Assembly: GCF_001436375.1 (NCBI RefSeq)
Contig: NZ_AZGA01000020.1
Span: forward strand, 1 to 64,000
Length of the DNA: 64,000 nucleotides
Reading direction: 5' to 3'
Source: Agrilactobacillus composti DSM 18527 = JCM 14202
GTDB lineage: Bacteria; Bacillota; Bacilli; Lactobacillales; Lactobacillaceae
This document shows, piece by piece, positions 43,934-51,807 of this stretch (position 1 is its first letter; the number at the start of each line of letters is the position of its first letter). Below the pieces are notes generated by a model. That model ran no database searches. It saw only the letters and a list, made by a program, of their open reading frames with translations, and had not been told where the DNA came from. Both the position numbers and the translations under genes were made by a program.

Positions 43934-44770
43934 ATGGCTGATGTCATGATTTTAACTGGGGCGGGTCAAATTGGGATGGCCATTGCCCGGCGTGTTGGGT
44001 TTGGCATGAAGATTGTGATTGGGGACAAAAGCTTGGCCAATGCCCAAGTAATTGCGGACACTATGAATAAGGCCGGCTTTGATGTGACCCCTGTTGTCAT
44101 GGATCTGGCTTCAAGAACGTCTATTAAAGCTTTGATTGCCAATGCCCAAACCTATGGGCCAATCAAGCTACTGGTGAACGCAGCCGGTGTTTCTCCCAGT
44201 CAAGCGGCTGTAGCCCAAGTACTGCAAGTTGATTTATACGGCACGGCAGTCCTTTTGGAAGAAGTTGGGCAAGTCATGGCGCAAGGTGGGGCTGGGGTCA
44301 CTATTTCCAGTCAATCTGGGCACAGAATGCCTGCCTTAACACCAAAACAAGATGCCCAACTGGCCTTGACGCCAACGGAAGAGTTGCTGAACTTAGACTT
44401 TTTGCAACCGGCAAACATTCGCGACTCATTGCACGCGTATCAACTGGCTAAGCGTTGTAACGAAAAGCGGGTCATGGCCGAAGCCGTCAAATGGGGCAAA
44501 AAGGGTGCCCGGTTGAACGATATTGCCCCAGGGATTATCGTCACACCCCTAGCTCTGGATGAATTTAACGGCCCTCGCGGCGATTTTTACAAAGATATGT
44601 TCGCCAAAAGTCCCGCCGGCCGTCCCGGGACCGCCGATGAAGTGGCCAATGTGGCGGAACTGTTATTGCAGCCAGCCGGGTCGTTTATCACTGGCTCAAC
44701 CTTTTTGATCGATGGCGGTGCCACTGCAGCTTATTTCTATGGGGATTTACAACCTGAAAGTCCGCAGTAA
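43934..44770 (+). CDS. Short-chain dehydrogenase/reductase
   Basis: The 278-residue protein has the N-terminal nucleotide motif LTGAGQIGMAIARRVG, NAAG at about residue 87, a serine (SSQSGH) at about 127, and a catalytic YxLAK (AYQLAKRCNEKR) at about 174, then the C-terminal GRPGTADEVANV and DGG. An unusual roughly 40-residue insertion between the Ser and Tyr regions (PALTPKQDAQLALTPTEELL) is typical of a lactobacillar SDR group. It reduces a carbonyl or oxidises an alcohol with NAD(P)(H); substrate unknown. Third gene of the MerR-type operon. Confidence 0.85.
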   Translation: MADVMILTGAGQIGMAIARRVGFGMKIVIGDKSLANAQVIADTMNKAGFDVTPVVMDLASRTSIKALIANAQTYGPIKLLVNAAGVSPSQAAVAQVLQVDLYGTAVLLEEVGQVMAQGGAGVTISSQSGHRMPALTPKQDAQLALTPTEELLNLDFLQPANIRDSLHAYQLAKRCNEKRVMAEAVKWGKKGARLNDIAPGIIVTPLALDEFNGPRGDFYKDMFAKSPAGRPGTADEVANVAELLLQPAGSFITGSTFLIDGGATAAYFYGDLQPESPQ

Positions 44771-44790
44771 TTTGGAAATGAAAAGTACAT

Positions 44791-44850
44791 CAAAAACGCC
44801 ATAATCACACACACTTTTTGAAGCGTGGGATTATGGCGTTTTGATTTTTA
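44791..44850. terminator. Bidirectional terminator
   Basis: CAAAAACGCCATAATC (44791-44806) pairs GATTATGGCGTTTTG (44829-44843) and is followed by ATTTTT. It serves the convergent SDR gene and the lyase operon. Confidence 0.85.
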
Positions 44851-44903
44851 GGAGGTAAAACTTTTAGTAGTAATGATGCTTAATGTACTGGTTTGAACTG
44901 TGG

Positions 44904-47828
44904 TTATTGTGCACTTGTATTGGCGTTGGCTTCGACCCGGTCTCCAAAGATATGGAACTCACCCCGGGTATTTACCCCAGGGTAAGCGGGATCGGTGTCA
45001 GCGCCAGCTTTATCCACTTGTAGTTTCAGATAACGGAAAGGTTTGTTCTGCTGGTCTGATTTAACCATGAGGGTCTGCGGACCGTTTTCTGTGGCGGTCA
45101 TTTGATCACTTAACAGCGTCCAATCTTTACCATCATTGGACCCATAGACATTTGTCCCAGCAACCCGGTTAGGGAAACCGATGCGGGCTTGAATGACGAA
45201 CTTAGACATTTTCAGGCGATAAGCAGTGCCAAAGTCAAAAATCTCAATAGGCTGACTGAAGTTGCCATCGAAAGTGAACACATCGTTATCTACGAGATTT
45301 TGGGCCGCTCCAGCGACTGGTTTGCCATCAGGCGTAGTAACCGCGACAAATTTTGGATCCGTGGCATAATCCAGACTGCCATCACTGAGTTTGCCGTTGA
45401 GCAGTACACCCTTTTGAACGGCGGTGGCATATGCACTTAGGGCTTGGGCAAAGGCTGCATCACTGCCACTATCAAGTAGTGCCTTGACAGCTTTATCCGT
45501 TTGGTTGATTTTGTCTTGGTCGGCCGTAATATACGTGTCTTTAGACTTTAAAGCAGCAACGGCGTTATAAGCAGCGGCGCGACTGTCAGAAACATTCAAA
45601 GTCAACGCTTGCGTTGCCGTCAGGCCATTACTGGTCTTTAACAGCAATAACGACTCAGTACCAGCCTTATTGGGGGTAATGGTCAAATTGTTACCATTGA
45701 GCGTTGCAGAACCGGCAATGGTCCCATCAAGGCTCAAAGCATTGTTAGCATCATTGGCAATTGGGGCGGTATAAGTTTCGCCTTTGACTAAGTTCAGCGT
45801 TTGGGCAGTCCCATCAGTAAAGCTTGGGACTGCTGTCTCATCAGATACATATTGATATTCTTGGAAGTCCACTTGCACATTTGAGCCGCCGATCACACTG
45901 TAGAAGTCTAAATATGGTGATACAGTGGTTTCAGGGGCGGCTTGGGTTGGATATAACAAGCTGATCCACTGGCCGTGGGTATTAGGGATGGCAATGGTGG
46001 CATAAGCTTTGTCCGGCAGATTTTGACTGCTGAGTTTCAACGTGGCTTCACCGTTAGAGCGAATCTTAATGGCCGACTGTTTATTTTTCACTAAGCCGGT
46101 CATGGCGATTTGACTGCCACCAGGATTGCTGGTTTTATCTTGGGGATAACGTTTGGCATAATCGGTTTCGTGGATATCACCTTGATGAGCAGCCGCGGTG
46201 ACCCGCACGTAATCATCTTGGACTTTGGCCAAACTATCATCCAAAATAGTCCCAGTTTTCACAAAATTGCGATTTGGCGTCGTTGGCAAGGTGTTTGATA
46301 CGTGACCATAGTCGGCGTCGGCTCGTTGTTTTGGCATGGATAGCCAGTACTCAGCGCCAATTTCAGTAATTTTGTTGTCGCTATAAGCCCCCCAGTAATT
46401 CATCGTCTGAGTTCCTTCGTAAAAGACGGGATTGCTTAGGTGTTGGGCAATATAAGTCATGGCTGGGGCTTTTTGAGCTAATTCCGCTTCAGAATAGCCT
46501 TCTTGATAGCGATAATAGTCGTATAACTCACTGTTATTCATGTATTTGTTGATCCGGCCGCGAGAATCCTGGGCAATTGGGCCACCAAAATCGATCAACT
46601 TGGAAGAACCATTGCCGTCCCAGGCGGGGAAGTCACTGCCGCCATTGTCTTGCAATTGGGTCCAAGGAATATAATTGCCAAAGTTGTATTGGTAGAAAGC
46701 ATTTACGCCCGTAAGTAGGCTACCACCCTTGAAGGCGTAAGGATCCACGGCGTTGGCTGCAGAAGATACTTGACCAGTGGTGGGGTCTACCTTGGTATTT
46801 TGTTGATTGATGATGCGGGCCAACCCGATCAAGGTCAAGGTATCATCTTTAGCATGGTTTTGGTCCCGGCCCATTTCCAACAATTGGGTGTAATCTTGTT
46901 TGGTAGGATTACGGGGGTCATCTTTGGAGATACCGTAAAGCAAGTGGGCAAAAGCGCCGTTACTATAGGGCTTATCGGTCTCCTTATTGACCATGACCAC
47001 CTCTACCAAGTCATCATAAGCCTGTTTGTCAGATTTGAAGAGGACACCGGCCATTTTACCAGTGTTTAAGTAGTTTTGTTGATTCAAATAATAGTTATCT
47101 TTGTTCATGAAGTTTTTCATCAACGGATTGATGAAATTATTGACTAACTTTTCATCATCACTTTGAGTCCAGGCCAGATCGACGGTATTACCAGTGGCCT
47201 GATCCACGTAGGTGGGTTGGGTCAGTGAGGTATATTTCAATAATTCCGCAGCACTAACCAGGTAATAATAGGGCACCACGGCATGGATTTGGGCATCAGG
47301 ATAATAAGTCACTTTATTAGGGTCTAATTGTTCCCAAAGGCGAATCTGCCGCAGGGCATTGGCCCGATATTGGGCATTGCCGGTCATATAATACATAACC
47401 GCTTGGGTGTAGGCTCGAAAACCGTCTTCTGCAAGGGCCATTTCCTGGCCCGAGCTGGTGAAGGTGTTGTTTTTGATGGTGTCAAAAGTTCCCGATTGGA
47501 TGTTTGAAGCGGCGAAGGCCGTGCTGGCAAAGCGGGTTTGACACATGGCCGCATAATAAGCTTGCCATGGTTGGGCCTGATTGACCAGCTCGTTACGGGT
47601 ATTTTCCAAAGCATCTGGGCTAGCAGAAATTGCTGGGTGTAAGATGCCATTGGTGGTCGTTTTCTGTAGCTGAACATTGGTGGAGATGGCAGGTACGGGT
47701 TGATTGGTGGTTTTACCCGGATCTGCAAAAGCCGCTTGAACAACTTGGGCTTGTCCCAACAACAAAAACAACAAGCTCAAGCCTAAACTGATTAAGGGCA
47801 GTTTAAACTGTTTAAACTTTAAAGACAT
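44904..47828 (-). CDS. Secreted multidomain alginate-lyase-like enzyme with C-terminal discoidin-type domain
   Basis: The 974-residue protein has a signal peptide (to about QAAFA, residue 35), a PF05426-type lyase domain (about 55-480; LHPAISASPDAL, YMTGNAQYRANALRQIRLWE, LNQQNYLNTGKMAG, LEMGRDQNHAKDD), a beta-sandwich domain (about 500-670), a Big/Ig-like module (about 690-760), a FIVAR-like helical spacer (about 765-820), and a C-terminal F5/8 type C (discoidin) domain (about 835-960; FVIQARIGFPNRVAGTNVYG). It is the last gene of the sigma-54-controlled operon 50730-44904, so its product acts outside the cell on the sugar polymer imported by that PTS. The polymer is not identified. Confidence 0.82.
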   Translation of the reverse strand: MSLKFKQFKLPLISLGLSLLFLLLGQAQVVQAAFADPGKTTNQPVPAISTNVQLQKTTTNGILHPAISASPDALENTRNELVNQAQPWQAYYAAMCQTRFASTAFAASNIQSGTFDTIKNNTFTSSGQEMALAEDGFRAYTQAVMYYMTGNAQYRANALRQIRLWEQLDPNKVTYYPDAQIHAVVPYYYLVSAAELLKYTSLTQPTYVDQATGNTVDLAWTQSDDEKLVNNFINPLMKNFMNKDNYYLNQQNYLNTGKMAGVLFKSDKQAYDDLVEVVMVNKETDKPYSNGAFAHLLYGISKDDPRNPTKQDYTQLLEMGRDQNHAKDDTLTLIGLARIINQQNTKVDPTTGQVSSAANAVDPYAFKGGSLLTGVNAFYQYNFGNYIPWTQLQDNGGSDFPAWDGNGSSKLIDFGGPIAQDSRGRINKYMNNSELYDYYRYQEGYSEAELAQKAPAMTYIAQHLSNPVFYEGTQTMNYWGAYSDNKITEIGAEYWLSMPKQRADADYGHVSNTLPTTPNRNFVKTGTILDDSLAKVQDDYVRVTAAAHQGDIHETDYAKRYPQDKTSNPGGSQIAMTGLVKNKQSAIKIRSNGEATLKLSSQNLPDKAYATIAIPNTHGQWISLLYPTQAAPETTVSPYLDFYSVIGGSNVQVDFQEYQYVSDETAVPSFTDGTAQTLNLVKGETYTAPIANDANNALSLDGTIAGSATLNGNNLTITPNKAGTESLLLLKTSNGLTATQALTLNVSDSRAAAYNAVAALKSKDTYITADQDKINQTDKAVKALLDSGSDAAFAQALSAYATAVQKGVLLNGKLSDGSLDYATDPKFVAVTTPDGKPVAGAAQNLVDNDVFTFDGNFSQPIEIFDFGTAYRLKMSKFVIQARIGFPNRVAGTNVYGSNDGKDWTLLSDQMTATENGPQTLMVKSDQQNKPFRYLKLQVDKAGADTDPAYPGVNTRGEFHIFGDRVEANANTSAQ

Positions 47829-47849
47829 TGATATTCCCTCCCATAGGTA

Positions 47850-48572
47850 TTAATTTGTTAACCAGTCCTCCAAAAAATTTTGTAATGCCGGGTGCCATAA
47901 AGTAAAATCATGAAATCCGGATTGTTGTTGATAGCTGGCACTGTCAGGCTTAACGGCATTGACCGCATCACCAAAGGCCTGGGTGTGCTTGTTTAACGGA
48001 TCTTGATCACCGCAATATAAGGCGATGCGGGGCAATTTTTGATTTAACTTGAAACGTTGCTTAAACAAAAAGGCAGCATCGTTTTCACTATTTTCTAAAC
48101 CCCCTGCAAAAACCTGGTTAAAGACCGGGTCATTGCGATCGCGTTTGTAGAAGATAAACGCGGGGGAAAAAGCCCCGATGGCGCTGTAATAGGGAAACTT
48201 TAAACCTAAAAGTGCGGCCCCATAGCCACCCATAGAGTAGCCAGCGATGGCGGTGTTTAAGTAACTAAAATTCAGACTGAAGGTCTGTTTCATAACCTGA
48301 TAAAATTCTACCCCGATGGCTTGACCGTAATCTTCACCATTTTTGTGATCCGTGTAAAAACTATTTTCACCGGCGGGACAAAAGAAGGCGGTGTCATACT
48401 CGTCAGCCCAAGGCAGTAGGGGTGTATTCAGCAACCAAGCCTTTTCATCCGCTCGGACGCCATGTAAGAGAAACAAGACATGGGTTTTGGCGGACATGGC
48501 TTTAGGTAAAACAGCCACATATTGTTTGTAACGGTCCAGGACCGTGGAAAAATAAGAACCATTGATTATCAA
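47850..48572 (-). CDS. Esterase D/tributyrin-esterase-like alpha/beta hydrolase
   Basis: The 240-residue cytoplasmic enzyme shows the oxyanion-hole strand FLLHGVRADE (about residue 33), nucleophile elbow AGYSMGGYGA (Ser about 117), an Asp in YCGDQDPL (about 193) and the catalytic His in SGFHDFTLW (about 223). It belongs to the Esterase D/EstA (CE1-like) group. In a polysaccharide operon it probably removes acetyl or other acyl decorations from imported oligosaccharides. No signal peptide is seen. TTG start with AAGGAAG seven bases upstream. It lies between EIID and the lyase gene. Confidence 0.83.
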   Translation of the reverse strand: MIINGSYFSTVLDRYKQYVAVLPKAMSAKTHVLFLLHGVRADEKAWLLNTPLLPWADEYDTAFFCPAGENSFYTDHKNGEDYGQAIGVEFYQVMKQTFSLNFSYLNTAIAGYSMGGYGAALLGLKFPYYSAIGAFSPAFIFYKRDRNDPVFNQVFAGGLENSENDAAFLFKQRFKLNQKLPRIALYCGDQDPLNKHTQAFGDAVNAVKPDSASYQQQSGFHDFTLWHPALQNFLEDWLTN

Positions 48573-48585
48573 ATGATTACTTCCT

Positions 48586-49416
48586 TTACTTGATGATGCC
48601 TAGGCCACCAAGAACAGCAGAGATAACGATGACCCCAATTAAGATCCAAGTTGTGGAGATTTTCTTTTTCCGCAACAACCAAATCAATAACCAAACCACG
48701 CCTAAGGGCAGCAAACCTTTCAGAATACCATCTAGGGTTGTTTGTAAATTGAAAGGCACGCCACCTAGTTTAGTGACCACGCTAAATTTCAAGGGCACGT
48801 TGAGATAGGTCATGGCCCCAATCATGGTCAACCCCAGTAGGGAACAGCCCTTGGTGATGGAACTTAACAACCCACTTTCTTGGGCTTCACTAATGTAATT
48901 GGCCCCAACTTTATAACCCAGGACCCCGCCGTAATATCTGACAAAGTAATAAGGGACGTGGAATAAAACTAGGAACAACAGGGGACCGAGGATATTGCCT
49001 TGCGTAGCCAGACCTAGGCCAATCCCAGTAGTGATGACCCGCCAAGTTCCGGTAAAGAAGGAATCTCCTAAACCGGCTAAAGGACCCATCAGGCCGACTT
49101 TTAGACCTTGAACGCTTTCTTCAATATCCGGCATCGGTTTTTCAGCATTTTGTTTTTCCATGGAATAGACAATGCCCTGGAGAAATGGTAAGAAGACCGG
49201 GTTGGTATTGAAGTATTGCATGTGTCTAGCCACAGCGGCGTAGTAATCATCATCGTTCTTATACAATTTCCGTAACAAAGGCATCATGGTCCAACCAAAG
49301 CCTGGGCCTTGCATCCGCACGTAAGTCATTTCGCCCATGACGGTAAACCCACGCCAGAAGATACTATGAATATTTTTTTTATCCGTTTTCGTTAAACTAT
49401 TGGTTGTTGTACTCAT
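48586..49416 (-). CDS. Mannose-family PTS system subunit IID
   Basis: The 276-residue protein shows the EIID_Man signature: FWRGFTVMGEMTYVRMQGPG (N-terminal region), MGPLAGLGDSFFTGTWRVI (about 105) and a C-terminal membrane helix. With IIC it forms the membrane channel of the mannose-type permease. It overlaps the IIC gene by four bases (ATGA). The mannose-like family includes importers of fructose, sorbose, GalNAc and unsaturated uronate disaccharides; the lyase next door makes the last group attractive. Confidence 0.9.
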   Translation of the reverse strand: MSTTTNSLTKTDKKNIHSIFWRGFTVMGEMTYVRMQGPGFGWTMMPLLRKLYKNDDDYYAAVARHMQYFNTNPVFLPFLQGIVYSMEKQNAEKPMPDIEESVQGLKVGLMGPLAGLGDSFFTGTWRVITTGIGLGLATQGNILGPLLFLVLFHVPYYFVRYYGGVLGYKVGANYISEAQESGLLSSITKGCSLLGLTMIGAMTYLNVPLKFSVVTKLGGVPFNLQTTLDGILKGLLPLGVVWLLIWLLRKKKISTTWILIGVIVISAVLGGLGIIK

Positions 49417-50228
49417 GATAAGAAGTCCTCCATTTCATGTGATTCGGTGCCACCAGCCGTACCGGCAGCCGGTCCGCTGGGCCGATTCTTATTTTCTTGG
49501 CGTTTTTTGTAATCCGTCAAAATGAAGAAGACAGCTGCTGCGCCACCAAGGACGGCGATTGGCATGGTCCCTAGTTTTAGATAAGCCGCCATAATGAAGC
49601 CGATAAAGAAGAAGGCCATCAGTTGGTTGTCCCACATGGAGTTCACTAGGATAGCCATCCCAAGGGCAGGTAAAGCCGCAGACATAGCTGTTAGCGCGCC
49701 GTTAACAAATGGTGGCATCGAAGCCATCATTTGTTTGACCGGTTCAACCCCGATCATCATGATGACAAAGGCCATGATGGCAAAGACGGTGGGATAAAAG
49801 ATAATGGCAAAATAATGGGTCGCCGTAAACAGCTTATCGTTATGATTAGCCACAGCCCGATCTTCAAAATCAACAACGAAGTTAAAGAACACCCCGGCAA
49901 TCAAGTTGAACAGTAAAACAGCTAATAGACCGATGGGAATAGATAAAGCGACAGCTGCAGAGGTCCCTTTACCTAACAAAATCCCAAAGGCGGTGCCGAA
50001 TACCCCGGCCGAAGCCACGTCAGATGGCACGGAACCACCCACGGAGAAGGTCCCTAAGAAGACCGCTTCAATGGCCGCCCCCATTAAAATACCTTGGCGC
50101 AAGTCACCTAACGCCAAGCCAACCAATGGGCCGATCCAGATGGGACGAATTTGAATATTGAAGAAACCCCAATCTAAGAACTTTGTCAAAAACATAATGA
50201 CTGCAATCAGTAAGGCTTGAATAACCAT
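49413..50228 (-). CDS. Mannose-family PTS system subunit IIC
   Basis: The 271-residue protein has about six to eight membrane segments and the EIIC_Man pattern RPIWIGPLVGLALGDLRQGI, AIEAVFLGTFSVGGSVPSD and the LPALGMAILVNSMW segment. The C-terminal tail is hydrophilic and Gly-rich. It precedes IID with a four-base overlap and follows IIB by four bases, so the three are one translational block under the -24/-12 promoter at 50853. Confidence 0.9.
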   Translation of the reverse strand: MVIQALLIAVIMFLTKFLDWGFFNIQIRPIWIGPLVGLALGDLRQGILMGAAIEAVFLGTFSVGGSVPSDVASAGVFGTAFGILLGKGTSAAVALSIPIGLLAVLLFNLIAGVFFNFVVDFEDRAVANHNDKLFTATHYFAIIFYPTVFAIMAFVIMMIGVEPVKQMMASMPPFVNGALTAMSAALPALGMAILVNSMWDNQLMAFFFIGFIMAAYLKLGTMPIAVLGGAAAVFFILTDYKKRQENKNRPSGPAAGTAGGTESHEMEDFLS

Positions 50229-50232
50229 CAGT

Positions 50233-50730
50233 TTATGCCCCCTTTTGAATGAGTTTGTCTAACGGAATTTTTTGTTGATCCGGTACAATTTGGTAGGCGA
50301 CCGGCGTGCCACTGTCACTAATGGCTTGTAAGTCAGCGACATCTTGGTCACTTAACCGCAAATTCTCGGTATATTTCTTTTTATTGGCAGCAGCTTCTTT
50401 AGAGGCCCGGCCAAAATTGCCAATATTGACCAAGGGAATCTTGACTCCAGTTTCCACGACGAAGCGGGCGTCTTGGGGATTGTTTACCACAATGAATGAA
50501 TTTAAGGCGTTGAACCTTGGATCGGCAAAAAGTGTTTTGGCCTTGTCTCGGGTTAGAACAATGGCTTTCATCGTTGGCGGTGTCGCCATTTTTAAAGAAG
50601 CGCTTTGAATTGGATCATTGGCGGCTTTATCGTTGACCACCACAATGTGATCAACTTGCAGCTGGTGGCTCCAAATCAGCGCCACTTGCCCGTGAACCAG
50701 GCGCTCATCAATACGTAACATTTTAATCAA
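50233..50730 (-). CDS. Mannose-family PTS system subunit IIB
   Basis: About 165 residues. The N terminus MIKMLRIDERLVHGQVALIW holds the phosphorylated histidine in LVHGQ. Sequence later includes HIVVVNDKAANDP and VNIGNFGRAS. TTG at 50730 is preferred to GTG at 50739 because it aligns with the paralogue at 61447 and leaves space for the GGGG site. No IIA gene exists in this operon; phosphate must come from a IIA encoded elsewhere, most likely the one at 60998. Confidence 0.88.
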   Translation of the reverse strand: MIKMLRIDERLVHGQVALIWSHQLQVDHIVVVNDKAANDPIQSASLKMATPPTMKAIVLTRDKAKTLFADPRFNALNSFIVVNNPQDARFVVETGVKIPLVNIGNFGRASKEAAANKKKYTENLRLSDQDVADLQAISDSGTPVAYQIVPDQQKIPLDKLIQKGA

Positions 50731-50828
50731 ATTAGTCACCCCATCTTTTTTCGTTATATGTCATAAATACCTACAGTTGTTAAATGCTTAAAGCTAATTT
50801 GTATCTCCTCCCAGATAGAATTTAGTTT

Positions 50829-50842
50829 AAAAAGCGCTTTCA
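50829..50842 (-). promoter_or_regulatory. CcpA cre box at the sigma-54 transcription start
   Basis: On the minus strand TGAAAGCGCTTTTT matches the cre consensus TGWAARCGYTWNCW at nearly all positions. It begins 13 bases after the -12 element, so CcpA bound here would cover the start site. Confidence 0.8.
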
Positions 50843-50852
50843 TTATTTATAT

Positions 50853-50870
50853 AAGCAATTTTGATGCCAA
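50853..50870 (-). promoter_or_regulatory. Sigma-54 (-24/-12) promoter of the PTS-esterase-lyase operon
   Basis: Minus strand TTGGCATCAAAATTGCTT has GG and GC separated by exactly ten bases, matching the RpoN consensus. It lies 114 bases before the IIB start. The dyad at 50969 is about 100 bases upstream, as expected for an enhancer-binding activator. Confidence 0.88.
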
Positions 50871-50968
50871 GATTTGGCGGCGACGGTGAGGTATAGGGGA
50901 TGAGTGTTGTTAAATCAATAGTTGTGAAGTAAAATATATTTTTTTTAAAATCAACGCAGGGCTGTGCC

Positions 50969-51000
50969 CGCCAGATAAAAAGCAACTTTTTAATGTGGCG
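50969..51000 (-). promoter_or_regulatory. Putative LevR upstream activating sequence, copy 1
   Basis: A 32-bp element with arms CGCCAGAT and ATGTGGCG (plus-strand reading) around 16 bases. The same arms, spacing and orientation relative to transcription occur at 53845 and 60807, always upstream of a -24/-12 promoter. The arms form the dyad CCGCCA/TGGCGG. Confidence 0.75.
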
Positions 51001-51050
51001 GTGAAATTAAATGCCTTAAATGCAGATGATAAATAATTTAATATTGATGG

Positions 51051-51078
51051 TTTGAATTTTTCATAAATAGGCTATAAT
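51051..51078 (+). promoter_or_regulatory. Sigma-A promoter of the Nudix gene
   Basis: TTTGAA (51051-51056), 16 bases and a perfect TATAAT (51073-51078), 68 bases before the Nudix start codon. Confidence 0.55.
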
Positions 51079-51145
51079 TTATCCTTACAGATGCAACATA
51101 GCCTAGTTGTGTCACTTCAAACATCAATTACGAGGAGATATGCCC

Positions 51146-51652
51146 ATGGTCTATACTTACTGCCCAACTTGTGGGACAAAATTGATCGCCAAAGCTGCTG
51201 GTGATGACGGAACAACGCCGTATTGTCCAGTCTGTCAGCGTTTTTGGTTCCCAACTTTTGCCGATTGTGTCATCGTTCTGGTGGCCAATGAATTTAACGA
51301 AATTGTCTTGGCCAAAATGCCTTATTTATCCCAACAATATGCGTCATTGATTTCCGGCTACATGCAACCGGGGGAAACGGCAGAGGCTAGCGCCAAACGG
51401 GAAGCTCAAGAAGAATTAGGTCTGGTTTTGCCGGCGGTCCAATATACCGGGACTTATTGGTTTGGTAAAACTGATGCGCTGATGCATGGGTTTATTGGCC
51501 AAACCACCAAACAAGCCTTTAAGGTGTCTGATGAATTATCCACGGTGCAATGGGTCCCGGCACCAGAAGCACCGAAATATATGTTTCCAGAAAGTCCAGA
51601 CAATGCGGCCTTGGCGGTATATCGGACATTTATGCAGCAAAGTAAAATTTAA
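51146..51652 (+). CDS. Nudix hydrolase with zinc ribbon (NADH-pyrophosphatase-like)
   Basis: The 168-residue protein begins with a four-Cys zinc ribbon (YCPTCGTKL and YCPVCQRFW) followed by a Nudix domain with the box GYMQPGETAEASAKREAQEE and LGL directly after it, matching G-x5-E-x7-REUxEExGU. The layout resembles a shortened NudC-type NADH pyrophosphatase. It hydrolyses a nucleoside diphosphate linked to X; the substrate is open. ATG at 51146 has GAGGAG eight bases upstream. It is transcribed away from the PTS operon and is probably unrelated to it. Confidence 0.87.
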   Translation: MVYTYCPTCGTKLIAKAAGDDGTTPYCPVCQRFWFPTFADCVIVLVANEFNEIVLAKMPYLSQQYASLISGYMQPGETAEASAKREAQEELGLVLPAVQYTGTYWFGKTDALMHGFIGQTTKQAFKVSDELSTVQWVPAPEAPKYMFPESPDNAALAVYRTFMQQSKI

Positions 51653-51694
51653 AAAAGTTTCAAGTCCTTTAGACTTGGACCACCTAAAGATACT

Positions 51695-51762
51695 CAAAAA
51701 GCCCGCTAGAATCATGGGAGAAACCAAAACGTTTCTCAGATGATTCCGGCAGGCTTTTTGCA
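51695..51762. terminator. Bidirectional terminator between Nudix and lyase-like genes
   Basis: CAAAAAGCCCGC with GAATCAT and GAGAAAC arms pairs GTTTCTC, ATGATTC and GCAGGCTTTTTG. T and A tracts flank both sides. Confidence 0.8.
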
Positions 51763-51807
51763 TAGCGCCAGATAAAGTTTTGAAATTAAGTGCTAAGGGG
51801 CAATCGA